64,000 bases of DNA from Streptococcus suis (GTDB taxonomy: Bacteria > Bacillota > Bacilli > Lactobacillales > Streptococcaceae), in the NCBI RefSeq assembly GCF_002964575.1, contig NZ_POQQ01000040.1:124001-188000 (forward strand), given 5' to 3'. The notes beneath the pieces were generated by a model. The model was not told the origin of the DNA and made no database searches. It was given only the letters and a program-made list of their open reading frames with translations. Position 1 is the first letter of the stretch, and every line of letters begins with the position of its first letter. Of the stretch, positions 1-9,071 are shown piece after piece. A program made the position numbers and the translations under genes.

Positions 1-334
1 CATTGATAAAGGCAATAGTAGCACCAACCAGCATGGTCCCCATATAAAGAGCTGGCAAATTGAGTACCCTCATACCTGAACCGATTACCATGACTAGAAG
101 AACCATGGCCATGAGTTTCTCCATGCCAAATTTCGCGGCTAGGCGAGGAGCCAAGGAAGAACAGAGTGCAAACATAATCAAGGGAATAGAGGTCAAAATG
201 CCTAGTGAGCTTACCTCAACTCCCAGACCAGATGCTACGTCTGTCAAGATGGCAGGAAGGGCTGTAAAAGGGGCACGCATGACCACACCCAACATGATAA
301 TACCTGCCACAATAAACGGTGATTGTTTTTTCAT
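1..334 (-). CDS. MFS transporter, CynX/NimT-like (N-terminal part, cut by window edge)
   Basis: The first 111 residues of a membrane transporter read leftward off the window. The start ATG is at 334-332 with an AGGAGA ribosome site at 342-347. The visible part begins MKKQSPFIVAGIIMLGVVMR and holds three hydrophobic segments typical of the first helices of a 12-helix major facilitator protein. The APFTALPAIL stretch resembles the CynX/NimT/YycB subgroup, which takes up or exports small anions and drugs. The substrate cannot be told from this piece. It is divergent from the methyltransferase gene at 532, and the two share a regulatory region of about 200 bases that contains a MetR-type box. Confidence 0.75.
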   Translation of the reverse strand, partial: MKKQSPFIVAGIIMLGVVMRAPFTALPAILTDVASGLGVEVSSLGILTSIPLIMFALCSSLAPRLAAKFGMEKLMAMVLLVMVIGSGMRVLNLPALYMGTMLVGATIAFIN

Positions 335-430
335 TTTTTTCTCCTAAATAAAAACGTTCGGATTTCAGCAATTTCGATTATATCACACTTGACAAATGAT
401 AGAAAGTTATTTTTCTATTTTAATTTTCGT

Positions 431-447
431 TATAGCTATTAACTATA
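431..447 (+). promoter_or_regulatory. MetR/MtaR-type operator
   Basis: The sequence TATAGCTATTAACTATA matches the streptococcal methionine regulator box (TATAGTT, three bases, AACTATA) in all but one base of the arms. It lies about 30 bases upstream of a plausible promoter for the MetE-like gene (TTTTCA at 470-475, 17 bases, TAGAAT at 493-498). That is the usual position for a LysR-type activator. The match is seen; the regulator's identity is inferred from the known box. The regulator gene is not in this window. Confidence 0.6.
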
Positions 448-531
448 CTTTTACCCTAGAAATAACTATTTTTCAAATGAGACTTTCTAGGTTAGAATAA
501 ATTCATCACAAATCGAAAGAGAGATATATAC

Positions 532-1680
532 ATGACAACATCAAGATTCCAATTAGTAGGTTCACTTCTCCGTCCTGCAAACTTAGGAGAATTTAAACGT
601 CAGATCGAAGCTCGCGATGACATCAAATACCCATTCTATGATGACTTCGATGGGTACAAAGAAACCGAAACTTCACTTATCCAAAAAATTGTTGCAGAAC
701 AAAAAGAAAACGGTTTGGATATTGTGACAGATGGCGAATTTGGTCGCTCAATGTGGCACTTAGACTTTCTCTGGGGTTTTGAGGGAATCGAACGCTACAT
801 TGCTAAACATGGCTATCCTTTCAAAGACCACGATGGGAAACCATACGAAACACGTAAGGATATCGGCCTCCGCATCACTGCACCACTTTCATCAAAAAAT
901 CATCACTACATTGATATCTACAAACAAGTGAAAGAATTAGCAGGGGACACTGTAACGAAACAAACTATTTTTGGGCCAGCCCACGCCTTTAATGAATTAA
1001 TCCTTTTCAATGGACAAGTTGGACCTGATCACGTTTACAAGACTCGTGATGAATTGAAAGACGGTCTCATCGCTGCCTATAAAGAATTTTTAGACCAATA
1101 CAAGGCTGCTGGAGGTCAGATTATTCAGTTTGACGATTGCCTATGGGAACTCTTCGATCCATCAAACCCAGTTCCGTTCTTACCGCAAGATGACCCGGAA
1201 GCTTTGGCTGCCCTTGCAGATGAATTTATCGCCATCAACAACTCTGTCGCAGACTATGGTCATGAGATTGGATTAGCTGTTTGGACCCACAACTGCCGTG
1301 GCAACTATGAAAGTCGTTCTGCTGCAGGTGGTACCTATGAAGCTATTGCTGAGAAATTCCTTAAAAACCAGCGTTACAGCCGTTTCTTCCTTGAATGGGA
1401 TGATGAGCGTGCGGGTGATTTGAAAGCCTTGGAGAGCTTGCGTGATAAGGATGTCGAAGTTGTACTTGGTTTACTTTCAAGTAAGACTTCTGACCTTGAT
1501 GATGAAGAACGCGTTTACAAATTACTCGAGGAAGCTAGCAAGATTATTCCGAAAGAGCGTCTCTACCTCTCTCACCAATGTGGTTTCGCGTCCTGTGATT
1601 CAGGTAATGAATTGGCCATCCCGCAACAGTGGGCTAAAATCAAGCAAGGTCAAGATATCGCAGCAAAATTCTGGTCCTAG
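532..1680 (+). CDS. MetE C-terminal-like methyltransferase (cobalamin-independent methionine synthase family, YxjG/YxjH type)
   Basis: A 382-residue protein matching only the catalytic C-terminal half of MetE, as in the YxjG/YxjH group. Members transfer a methyl group to homocysteine or a related thiol using a zinc-activated sulphur. Seen: the N-terminal LVGSLLRPA motif, a zinc-ligand pair HNC near residue 249 in AVWTHNCRGNY, and the downstream QCGFASC near residue 350. The protein is too short for full MetE (about 750 residues), so the methyl donor may not be methyl-tetrahydrofolate polyglutamate. The ribosome site GAGAG is just upstream of the ATG. The MetR-type box at 431-447 supports a role in methionine supply. 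It is followed by a strong terminator and is probably monocistronic. Confidence 0.85.
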   Translation: MTTSRFQLVGSLLRPANLGEFKRQIEARDDIKYPFYDDFDGYKETETSLIQKIVAEQKENGLDIVTDGEFGRSMWHLDFLWGFEGIERYIAKHGYPFKDHDGKPYETRKDIGLRITAPLSSKNHHYIDIYKQVKELAGDTVTKQTIFGPAHAFNELILFNGQVGPDHVYKTRDELKDGLIAAYKEFLDQYKAAGGQIIQFDDCLWELFDPSNPVPFLPQDDPEALAALADEFIAINNSVADYGHEIGLAVWTHNCRGNYESRSAAGGTYEAIAEKFLKNQRYSRFFLEWDDERAGDLKALESLRDKDVEVVLGLLSSKTSDLDDEERVYKLLEEASKIIPKERLYLSHQCGFASCDSGNELAIPQQWAKIKQGQDIAAKFWS

Positions 1681-1711
1681 TCCTCTATCTATATTTGCTA
1701 TTCGTGCACCA

Positions 1712-1741
1712 CAAAAGCCCTGTTTCGCAGGGCTTTTGTTT
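1712..1741 (+). terminator. Rho-independent terminator of the MetE-like gene
   Basis: An 11-bp perfect stem, CAAAAGCCCTG (1712-1722) with CAGGGCTTTTG (1728-1738), has a 5-base loop and ends in T-rich sequence. Because the left arm is A-rich, it can also stop transcripts coming from the right. Confidence 0.85.
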
Positions 1742-1782
1742 GCTTCTCTGAAAGTTAGAAGCCTGAAAATGATTTAGCAAGG

Positions 1783-4700
1783 CTATTCGGCAGATTCATT
1801 TTCAAAAGAATCAACCAAGCTTCCTAACGGTTTCCAGGTCAAGCCGATGTCTTCATTTTCCTCTTCTAAACCTGAACCTATAAATTCACCAAAAATATCG
1901 GACAGCCATTCCAGGTCTTCATCGGATAATTCCACATCTTCTTCCTCGGTGCTTTCGCTAGGTAAAGCTTGCTCTTCTACTGCTGTATCAGTTGGTTCTG
2001 AAACTGGTTCACTAGTTGTTTCATCCCTTACTAACGGGATTTCCTGCACTTCTGCAGGGCTTGTTGAGCCACTTGAAGCACTCTCCTCTTCTGCACTTTC
2101 GCTAGTTATTGGGGCAGTAGCTTCTGCCTCGCCAACTTCTGTAGGACTGGTTGCCTGTTCTGAACTGGTCTCAATTTCTGAAGAAGAACTTTCTTCAACT
2201 GGTTGTGATAAATTGGATAGACTTTCACTTTCATGTTCATGGATTGGACCAGATGAGCTTTCAGGACTATCCTGACTGGTTGGACTAGCTAGACCTACAC
2301 CTTCCTCACTTACTGGGATAGGACTTGTCTGCTCTGATCTTGCTAGAACTTTCTCTGGAAAGCTCAAAGGACTGACAAAGAAATCCCTAGTTCCTTCAAC
2401 AAACATATTCATTTCTAGGCGGTTCATCTGCATCACGCCATAGTCATCTGACATTTCTAGTTGCTGATGGACTTGAGTTTTCACATCATTGGCAACTGCA
2501 ATACTGCTGGCAATTAAGTCTTCTGCCAGAGAGATTGGACTGGCAGCCAACTCTCTGCGAACAACCAAACCATAGATTTGATTGATGAGGCGAGCAGCCT
2601 CCTGACGAGTAGGTGCTTGAAGATAAGGACTATCAATATGGGCAAGTAAATAATCCATATACTCCATCAAACGAGTTTCTGCTCGGTCTTGGAATTGCTG
2701 AATCTCCTTCAAACTATGGGAAATCCGTGCCAACTCACGCTCATCTCCTTTCAGACTAGCTTGGTTGATTTGGTCAACCCAGCTAGCTTGCGAGGTCACT
2801 GTCCCTGTTATATTGGTCTGTCTTAATAGGGCAAGTAGGTCCTGATAAGCCTGATTATCCATCACATGATGAGGAGATGTTGTTGAAGTTTCATGCTCTG
2901 CTTTCTCCATAACTTCAGGGAAGGTCATCTGTCTGGTAAACATCTCACGGATGTCCCCCACAAATGCTTCCATGAATTCCCTGTTTTCCTGCAATTTTTC
3001 AGAGGCAGGACTGGTTTGGATAGGGTAGGTCTGATTGGCTGCCTTGGCAAGATGGAGAGCAATTTTCAGGTCAACCAATTCTTTGGACAAGTCCAGTGGT
3101 TTGATGGAACCATTGCCACCTAAGGTTGCTTGGAATAAACGATCCAATGTGCTCGCCAATCTTTCCTGCAAATCAGGTGCAAGATAGGTTTGATCCAACT
3201 GACCAAGCAAGTAATCCATATATTCCATCACTGTAATATCTGGACGGTCTTGGAAATGTTTCAACTCTTGCAAGAGATGTTCCAAATTGAGCAAGGTCTG
3301 TCTGTCCTTAGCTTGACTGGCTTGATTGAGTTGGTTGGTTAATCCTTCCTTATTTACTGGCAGATTGCTGGTATCAAGTAAGCGGATCTGTTCCAGAATA
3401 GATGGGTAGAGTGGGTCTGTATTTTCCTCTGTAGAATGAGTAACTTCCTGCAAGATATGGACCTTTTCAAATTGTTCCAACATTGCCAAATACCCCTTGG
3501 TCGAATTGGTCACAAGTTCATCTAAATTGCTAGCAAAGTCGTCCAAAGCCCGTTCGATACGACGGTATTCCTTGCTGCTTGCCCCAAATTTTTCAGCCGC
3601 CGCTTGACGCAAATGAGCAAGCTGACTATCTACAGTCGCTCGGTCAAATTCCCCTTCCTGATAGCTACCTGAAATGGCTGGCAATTTATTGGCAAGATAA
3701 GGCTCAATGCCCTCCACGGCCTGAATGTGTAAGACATGGTCATGGCTACCATGTGGCAGAACGAATTTCTTATCGCGAATGATGAGTTTAGATGGTGCGA
3801 TACCAGTCCGCTTGGCTACCGCCAAAAGCTCCGCTTCAAAGTCCCTCTCTGGATCCCCTGTCACCTCTGGAATGACCAACATGGACCGTAAAATCACATA
3901 GGGATGGACATGGGTCGGGTCATAGGCATGGCTTGGATCATTGAAACTAAAGGTCGTATCCGAAACTCGAATGGCTTCTTTTGGCACTCCATAGACCTTG
4001 GAAATATAGTCAATTTTTCGTGCCAAGTCCTCTTCACTTTCAAAAGGCTTGGTCAAGTCAATATTCTTCAAAAGCACCAAATGAGCATGGTCGCCATGGG
4101 GGTACATGAAGGCCTGACCTTGTGGGGTATCTAAAAGAGTAATGGAGCTGGCTGGCAAGCCGAGGGATTGGGCCAGATAGTTCCGTTTAGCTGCGACCTC
4201 ATCCTCGACAGTCACCTCTGTCGGCACTGATGGCACCGTGCTTGAAACGATCTCAGAATGTGTCGGTTGGCTTGGTTGAGCTGGTTCAACGACTTCTGAC
4301 ATTGATGGAAGTGTTTCGGTAGATTGACTTGGCAAACTACTTGAGCTAGCGGTGCTAGATGACAGCGACGTTGATGAACTCATTTCACTGCTGGATGGAG
4401 AACTTGGAGAATGGTCAGTGGCTTCCTCCTCTGGACTTTCAAAAGGCTTGGTCAAGTCAATATTCTTCAAAAGCACCAGATGGTCATGGTCGCCATGGGG
4501 GTACATGAAGGCCTGTCCTTGTGGCGTGTCCAAAAGAGTAATGGAGCTGGCTGGCAAACCGAGGGCTTGGGCTAGATAGTTCCGCTTAGACGTAACTTCG
4601 TCTGCCACAACCTCCTCTGTCGGAGCAATAGGTACTGGACTTGCTGCTTGTGGTTGACTGGAAATACTTGGAACGGCTGCTACTTCCGTTTTTTCCACAG

Positions 4701-5937
4701 GTTTTGCAGCTACTGTTGTTACCACATCTGGCAGGGGACGGATTGGACTTACTTGACTGGCTTGATTTTCTAGTAAATGAGCCCACTTGGAAGCAGCTAC
4801 CTGCTCCCTACGCAAGACATGGATATGCCCCTGGTGTTGAATGAGCAGTCCAACAGCATTCTGACCAATAACCCCACTTCCATCAAAGAGAAAACCATCG
4901 CTAGTTGGATAATCAATTCCAGCAATTCCTTGAGCAGAAGTTCCCGAAACTCCTTGGTTACCACCTCCAGTGACTGTTGGAACTGGTGAAGTAGCTATTG
5001 GGGAAACAGGTAAAGTCACCAACTGATTTTCCATAACCGATGGTGCCACTGCCCCCCTAGCAAATTGACTAGCAGCTGCATGGGCAGGATTTCCCAGACT
5101 TCCACCGACAGCTTGTTTTAAAATATAATGGTAATGATCCCCGTGGCGAACCGTATACCCATTGGCATCTTCTGCCACAATATCAGCAGGATTAAATTGA
5201 TAATGGTCCTGCCCAGCCTGATTGGATGATGTACCAGCCGTGTTCCTTTCCTGTTTTTTGGTCATGTCAGCTCCGGCTGGGATAAGGTACTCCCACTTAC
5301 TGCCTTTCAAATCACCATAAAAGATAAAGTGGCTGTGGCCATTGTGTTCTACGATAATGCCCGTATCCGTCTTGCTAGAAATTTGCTTGGCATCGCTCAA
5401 TAAGAAGCCATCGCTGGTTGGTCTATCAATTCCAGCTACACCTGCCTGATTGGTCGATGACTGCTTTTGCTCTTCATGGGTATGGTCATGGTTGTGATCG
5501 TGGCCATGGTGGTCATGTTCAGGATTGTTTGCTGTTAGTTTCCGCGCTTCCTCTAAAGTGACAATGCCGTCCCCAGTCTTCTTAGGATAATAATAGACCT
5601 TGCCATTGACTTGAATGATGTAGCCTGTTCGTACCTTATACAAGACATCTTTTTCATTAAATTGATAGTTCTTATCTTCTAACAAGGTTTCCTTTAGGAA
5701 CTTGGCTTCGTAGGGTACAGAGCCTTTTTCCACATGTTGATGATCGCCGTGGATAAGGACATAACCATCCTCTGTCAACTCCGCAACGACATAAACTGTT
5801 TCCTCTTTCTGAACCTGTTCCTGCTTTACTTTTTCGTCAAGCACCTGTGTAGCTTGTTTCTGCTGGCAGGCCAACAAGGTCAAACCACACAATAAGCTTA
5901 TGCCTGTCAAGGCAAGATTTCGTTTCTTCTTCACCAT
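1783..5937 (-). CDS. htpS: Histidine triad zinc-binding surface lipoprotein (HtpS/Pht family)
   Basis: A 1384-residue surface protein. The signal peptide ends in a lipobox with the lipidated Cys at residue 24 (LTLLAC). At least seven HxxHxH triads are visible (HGDHQH, HNGHSH, HGDHYH, HQGHIH, HGDHDH, HGDHAH, HGSHDH), plus a His/Asp-rich run near residues 140-156. Pht proteins bind zinc outside the cell, hand it to AdcA-type binding proteins and bind complement regulators; this is family knowledge. One triad module is duplicated in tandem (residues near 450-500 and 583-633). Further C-terminal are two related helical repeats with MEYMDYLL, then a Ser/Glu-rich acidic tail from about residue 1220. 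It is longer than most Pht proteins (about 800-1100). Its promoter carries AdcR-type boxes, so expression is expected in zinc shortage. It is monocistronic. Confidence 0.93.
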   Translation of the reverse strand: MVKKKRNLALTGISLLCGLTLLACQQKQATQVLDEKVKQEQVQKEETVYVVAELTEDGYVLIHGDHQHVEKGSVPYEAKFLKETLLEDKNYQFNEKDVLYKVRTGYIIQVNGKVYYYPKKTGDGIVTLEEARKLTANNPEHDHHGHDHNHDHTHEEQKQSSTNQAGVAGIDRPTSDGFLLSDAKQISSKTDTGIIVEHNGHSHFIFYGDLKGSKWEYLIPAGADMTKKQERNTAGTSSNQAGQDHYQFNPADIVAEDANGYTVRHGDHYHYILKQAVGGSLGNPAHAAASQFARGAVAPSVMENQLVTLPVSPIATSPVPTVTGGGNQGVSGTSAQGIAGIDYPTSDGFLFDGSGVIGQNAVGLLIQHQGHIHVLRREQVAASKWAHLLENQASQVSPIRPLPDVVTTVAAKPVEKTEVAAVPSISSQPQAASPVPIAPTEEVVADEVTSKRNYLAQALGLPASSITLLDTPQGQAFMYPHGDHDHLVLLKNIDLTKPFESPEEEATDHSPSSPSSSEMSSSTSLSSSTASSSSLPSQSTETLPSMSEVVEPAQPSQPTHSEIVSSTVPSVPTEVTVEDEVAAKRNYLAQSLGLPASSITLLDTPQGQAFMYPHGDHAHLVLLKNIDLTKPFESEEDLARKIDYISKVYGVPKEAIRVSDTTFSFNDPSHAYDPTHVHPYVILRSMLVIPEVTGDPERDFEAELLAVAKRTGIAPSKLIIRDKKFVLPHGSHDHVLHIQAVEGIEPYLANKLPAISGSYQEGEFDRATVDSQLAHLRQAAAEKFGASSKEYRRIERALDDFASNLDELVTNSTKGYLAMLEQFEKVHILQEVTHSTEENTDPLYPSILEQIRLLDTSNLPVNKEGLTNQLNQASQAKDRQTLLNLEHLLQELKHFQDRPDITVMEYMDYLLGQLDQTYLAPDLQERLASTLDRLFQATLGGNGSIKPLDLSKELVDLKIALHLAKAANQTYPIQTSPASEKLQENREFMEAFVGDIREMFTRQMTFPEVMEKAEHETSTTSPHHVMDNQAYQDLLALLRQTNITGTVTSQASWVDQINQASLKGDERELARISHSLKEIQQFQDRAETRLMEYMDYLLAHIDSPYLQAPTRQEAARLINQIYGLVVRRELAASPISLAEDLIASSIAVANDVKTQVHQQLEMSDDYGVMQMNRLEMNMFVEGTRDFFVSPLSFPEKVLARSEQTSPIPVSEEGVGLASPTSQDSPESSSGPIHEHESESLSNLSQPVEESSSSEIETSSEQATSPTEVGEAEATAPITSESAEEESASSGSTSPAEVQEIPLVRDETTSEPVSEPTDTAVEEQALPSESTEEEDVELSDEDLEWLSDIFGEFIGSGLEEENEDIGLTWKPLGSLVDSFENESAE
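4035..4589 (-). repeat. In-frame direct duplication inside htpS
   Basis: About 155 bases at 4035-4190 recur at 4434-4589 with roughly 90% or higher identity and an offset of 399 bases (133 codons). Both copies encode the KRNYLAQ...LGLPASSITL segment and a HGDH(D/A)H triad followed by LVLLKNIDLTKPFES. The segment between holds a Ser/Thr/Pro-rich linker. Recombination between the copies would add or remove one triad in frame. Confidence 0.85.
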
Positions 5938-5961
5938 ACTCTCCTTGATAAAAATAAGTAT

Positions 5962-6024
5962 TTTACCAGTTAAGTATACACCTTCAAAGACAAATAGTCA
6001 ACCAGTTAATTATAAAACGGTTAA
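5962..6024 (-). promoter_or_regulatory. htpS promoter with three AdcR-type zinc boxes
   Basis: Read on the minus strand, the promoter is TTGACT (6001-5996), 17 bases, TATACT (5978-5973). AdcR boxes follow TTAACYRGTTAA. TTAACTGGTAAA at 5973-5962 sits directly after the -10 element (11 of 12). TTAACTGGTTGA at 6009-5998 overlaps the -35 element (11 of 12). A weaker TTAACCGTTTTA is at 6024-6013 (10 of 12). Boxes on both promoter elements fit repression by zinc-loaded AdcR. The regulator gene is not in the window. Confidence 0.75.
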
Positions 6025-6075
6025 GTTTATTCTAAAAGAATAGAACTTTCCAAAGAAAGTTCCATTTCAATTCTT

Positions 6076-7386
6076 CTAATAAAGTAAGCCTACCAAGGCT
6101 AAAATAACCATGAGAGCCAAGATATGTCCAACAGTTACCAGTACAAATGAATACTTCAAACCACGCTTCATACTTAATTTTGACAGATTGTGGAAGGTAA
6201 TCATCACACCTGATTGTGGTACAACGGTCAGAATAGCTGAAGCCACTACAACTACACGGTGGAGGATTTCGGGATTGATCCCCATTTCCAAGTAAGCTGG
6301 TAAGAAATTACTTGAAGCGATCCCAACCGCACCAGAGGATGAACCAATAATACCACTGAGCAGGGCAGTTGACACAGACAAGCTAATCAAAGGCGAACCT
6401 GGAATTTGTTGGATCCACTCCTGGATAACTGCGAAACCAGCTGACAAGGTCAAGACCGTACCAAATGCCACCGTACTAGATGTAGCAAAGGCAGGAACAA
6501 TAGAAGCTGTCGCACCTGAATTCAAAAGTTCCTTCTGATTAGGCAGGTAGGGGTAGAACAAGATAGCTGACAAAACAATAGACACCAACAAGCCGATAGC
6601 CAAGACATTAGGCGTCTTGTTCAAGAGGAAGATAGTCCCAATCAAGCTAAGCAAGGGCAAGATAGAAAAGAGCAAATTTGGTCTTTTTTCAGCCAATTCA
6701 ACAACAGTATCGTCATCATCCTCGGTGTAGGTTTCCCCATTTGCCAAACTTTTCTTGAGGCAATATGCCATGTAGAAGAGGCCAAAGAGCAAGAGAACCA
6801 AACTAGCTGCTAAACTAATGAGCGGAGCAGCTGTCAAACTCGTTCCCAAAACCTTGGTCGGAATAACGTTCTGAATGGACGGTGTCCCGGGTAAGGTGGT
6901 CATGGTATAGGTACTAGCCCCCATGAAAACTGGAAGCGGAAAGAGAGCCCAGTTGATATTCAACTCCTTGAAAAGAGGACGTGACAGAGGTAAGAGGGTG
7001 AAGATTACAACGAAGATACTCACACCACCATAGGTTAAGATACTTGTGATAAGGGCAATAGCCAGCAAAACCTTGTAAGGACTATCTTTTCCCATAACCT
7101 TCAAAATACTATTGGCAATGGTCAGGGTTGCTCCACTGGCTTCCATGTAGCGAGCCAAAATAGAGCCCAACATGAAAATCACAAAGTTATTGATTAAAAA
7201 GCCAGCCAGACCAGCCATATAGGACTGTTCCTTTCCCAACATAGCTTCGATAATGTTCATCTGGTTGGTCACCAGAATAATCAAACTAGCAACAGGGGCT
7301 GCCACAATAACGTGCAAATTCTTTGATGTCAAATAAATAATGGCTACAACAGCCAACAACACTCCTAAAATCGCTAAAATTTCCAT
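6076..7386 (-). CDS. GntP-family-like permease
   Basis: A 436-residue integral membrane protein with about 11-12 hydrophobic segments. The general layout resembles GntP-type proton symporters for gluconate or related organic acids: a long first half, a charged loop with TEDDDD near residue 224, and a second half with GSSSGAVGIASS. It starts 18 bases after folK with its own AGGAGA site, so it is probably the last gene of the folate operon. Whether it moves a folate-related compound or merely shares the transcript cannot be told. A CitMHS- or Dcu-type carrier is an alternative. Confidence 0.7.
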   Translation of the reverse strand: MEILAILGVLLAVVAIIYLTSKNLHVIVAAPVASLIILVTNQMNIIEAMLGKEQSYMAGLAGFLINNFVIFMLGSILARYMEASGATLTIANSILKVMGKDSPYKVLLAIALITSILTYGGVSIFVVIFTLLPLSRPLFKELNINWALFPLPVFMGASTYTMTTLPGTPSIQNVIPTKVLGTSLTAAPLISLAASLVLLLFGLFYMAYCLKKSLANGETYTEDDDDTVVELAEKRPNLLFSILPLLSLIGTIFLLNKTPNVLAIGLLVSIVLSAILFYPYLPNQKELLNSGATASIVPAFATSSTVAFGTVLTLSAGFAVIQEWIQQIPGSPLISLSVSTALLSGIIGSSSGAVGIASSNFLPAYLEMGINPEILHRVVVVASAILTVVPQSGVMITFHNLSKLSMKRGLKYSFVLVTVGHILALMVILALVGLLY

Positions 7387-7404
7387 AGTTCTCCTAACAT
7401 TTTT

Positions 7405-7899
7405 CTAAATTTTTTTATCTAAACATTCAATTCTTTCATCTTTCAAGGGAAGCAAGAGCTCTGCCACCGTCTTTTGCAAGACAGGATGACGGTAATCTGC
7501 TGCAATGTCAGCCAGGGGTAAAAGAACAAATGCCCGCTCATGGGCATATGGATGGGGAATGATGAGGTTTTCTTCCTCTATCACTTGTTCATCCCAAAAA
7601 ATAATGTCTAAATCGATGGTGCGTTGGCCCCACTTTTCAATCCTGACCCGATCCAAGTCCAATTCAATCTGCTGGCAGACAGCTAAAAAGTCCTGGGCAG
7701 ATAAATCTGTTTCAACCTGACAGGCTAGATTGAGGAAATCAGCCTGGTCCGTCTTGCCCCAAGCTGGAGTTTCATAAATGGAAGAAACCAAACCAAGTCG
7801 ACAGTTAGGATGACGGTCTAGGGCTTCTAAAGCAGCTTCTAAATAAGCTAGACGGTCTCCCATATTTCCGCCAATGCTGAGATAGGCTAAGTGTTTCAT
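7405..7899 (-). CDS. folK: 2-amino-4-hydroxy-6-hydroxymethyldihydropteridine pyrophosphokinase
   Basis: This 164-residue enzyme transfers pyrophosphate from ATP to 6-hydroxymethyl-dihydropterin, the step before dihydropteroate synthase. Seen: the N-terminal LSIGGNMGDR loop, the TPAWGKTDQADFLN region, RWGxRTIDLDI-type signature (KWGQRTIDLDIIF near residue 90) with the metal-binding DLD, and IPHPYAHERAFVLLPL. The length is typical. The start overlaps the end of folB by 4 bases, indicating translational coupling. Confidence 0.95.
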   Translation of the reverse strand: MKHLAYLSIGGNMGDRLAYLEAALEALDRHPNCRLGLVSSIYETPAWGKTDQADFLNLACQVETDLSAQDFLAVCQQIELDLDRVRIEKWGQRTIDLDIIFWDEQVIEEENLIIPHPYAHERAFVLLPLADIAADYRHPVLQKTVAELLLPLKDERIECLDKKI

Positions 7900-8270
7900 G
7901 GGCGTTCACGCTCCAGTTCAATCCCAACAGAGTCATAATGACCAGCAATAGGGGGATTCTCCTTGTAAATGGCCAAGCGAATCTTCTCCACCTTTGGAAA
8001 TTGATCAAAAATCTCCTGACAGATGACACCTGCCACCTTTTCAATAAGGGTATAGGGCTTGCCTTCCACAACTGCTTTAATGGTTTCAAAGACCATGCCA
8101 TAGTGGACCGTATCTTCCAACTGGTCTGTTTGCGAGGCAGCTGTCAGGTCGACATACAAATCACAATCTACTGTAAAAATCTGACCGAGGACCTGCTCTT
8201 CTTTGAATGCCCCATGATAGCCGTAAAAACGGCATTTATTGAGGGAAATCTTATCCATTTGCCCCTCCAT
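7896..8270 (-). CDS. folB: Dihydroneopterin aldolase
   Basis: This 124-residue enzyme converts dihydroneopterin to 6-hydroxymethyl-dihydropterin and glycolaldehyde. Seen: the CRFYGYHGAFKEEQ start with the catalytic-site YGYHG, a DLYVDLTAA strand, the TLIEKVAG segment containing the conserved Glu-Lys pair, and the KENPPIAGH C-terminal signature. The length is typical for an octameric FolB. The gene overlaps the folP end by 20 bases and the folK start by 4. Here it is a free-standing protein, whereas in S. pneumoniae folB and folK are one bifunctional protein (SulD). Confidence 0.95.
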   Translation of the reverse strand: MEGQMDKISLNKCRFYGYHGAFKEEQVLGQIFTVDCDLYVDLTAASQTDQLEDTVHYGMVFETIKAVVEGKPYTLIEKVAGVICQEIFDQFPKVEKIRLAIYKENPPIAGHYDSVGIELERERP

Positions 8271-9063
8271 TTACAAGTTGATCCCAGACCTTGACGATAT
8301 CTCGATTGGCAGCGACATTATGGACACGAACCATTTTACAGCCTTTTTGAACTGCCCAGGCGGACAGGGCTGCTGTAGCTTGATCCCGATCAGTCGGTAA
8401 ACTATTGCCCCCAAGCAAGTAATCCACCACGCGCTTACGGGAAATCCCGAATAAAACCGGATAACCAAGACCAGTAATCTGATCCAAACCTTGCAAGAGA
8501 TCCAAATTATGCTGAACATTCTTAGAAAAGCCAAAGCCTGGATCCAACCAAATCTTGTCTGCAGCTATACCAGCATCCAAAGCAGCTTGAGCACGCTCAA
8601 CTAGAAAGCTTTTGACTTCGCCAACAACATCCGTATAGCTTTCCTCCTTTTGATTGTGCATAAGCATGATAGGCACCTGATATTCCGCAGCCAGAGCTAA
8701 CATTTCCCCGTCATACAGACCCGCCCAAACATCATTTAAAATATCTGCACCCGCTTCAAGGGCTGCACGGGCTGTACCTGTTTTATAGGTGTCAATGCTG
8801 ACCAAACAATCGTAATTTTCTTTAATTGCACGGATAATCGGAACCACACGCGCAATCTCCTCTTCTTCCGTCACAAAGCTTGCGCCAGGACGAGTGGACT
8901 CACCACCGACATCGATGACGGTCGCGCCGTCTGCCAACAATTTTTCGACTTGAACTAGAGCTGCTTCTACTTCATTATAGTTACCGCCGTCAGAAAAGGA
9001 ATCTGGAGTCACATTGAGAATTCCCATGATAGTCACTTGATTTGCTAAATCTTGAATGGACAT
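8251..9063 (-). CDS. folP: Dihydropteroate synthase
   Basis: A 270-residue TIM-barrel enzyme joining p-aminobenzoate to hydroxymethyl-dihydropterin pyrophosphate; it is the sulfonamide target. Seen: MGILNVTPDSFSDGG near residue 13 (signature 1), VIDVGGESTRPGA near residue 49 (signature 2), the SIDTYK strand, LDPGFGFSK with the pterin-binding Lys region, and the C-terminal RVHNV. No insertion is visible in the loops where sulfonamide-resistance duplications usually occur, though point changes cannot be judged. It lies 8 bases after folE. Confidence 0.95.
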   Translation of the reverse strand: MSIQDLANQVTIMGILNVTPDSFSDGGNYNEVEAALVQVEKLLADGATVIDVGGESTRPGASFVTEEEEIARVVPIIRAIKENYDCLVSIDTYKTGTARAALEAGADILNDVWAGLYDGEMLALAAEYQVPIMLMHNQKEESYTDVVGEVKSFLVERAQAALDAGIAADKIWLDPGFGFSKNVQHNLDLLQGLDQITGLGYPVLFGISRKRVVDYLLGGNSLPTDRDQATAALSAWAVQKGCKMVRVHNVAANRDIVKVWDQLVNGGANG

Positions 9064-9071
9064 AGAACCTC

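Noticed and set aside
4586..4786. Minus-strand Ser-rich frame overlapping htpS
   Set aside because: It is an out-of-frame shadow of the htpS Ser/Thr linker, with no start context.
1847..4989. Several long plus-strand open frames opposite htpS
   Set aside because: They lie antisense to a clear lipoprotein gene, follow its repeats and Ser/Glu-rich composition, and lack ribosome sites.
8271..8534. Alternative frame within folP
   Set aside because: It is entirely inside folP in another frame, without similarity to any family.
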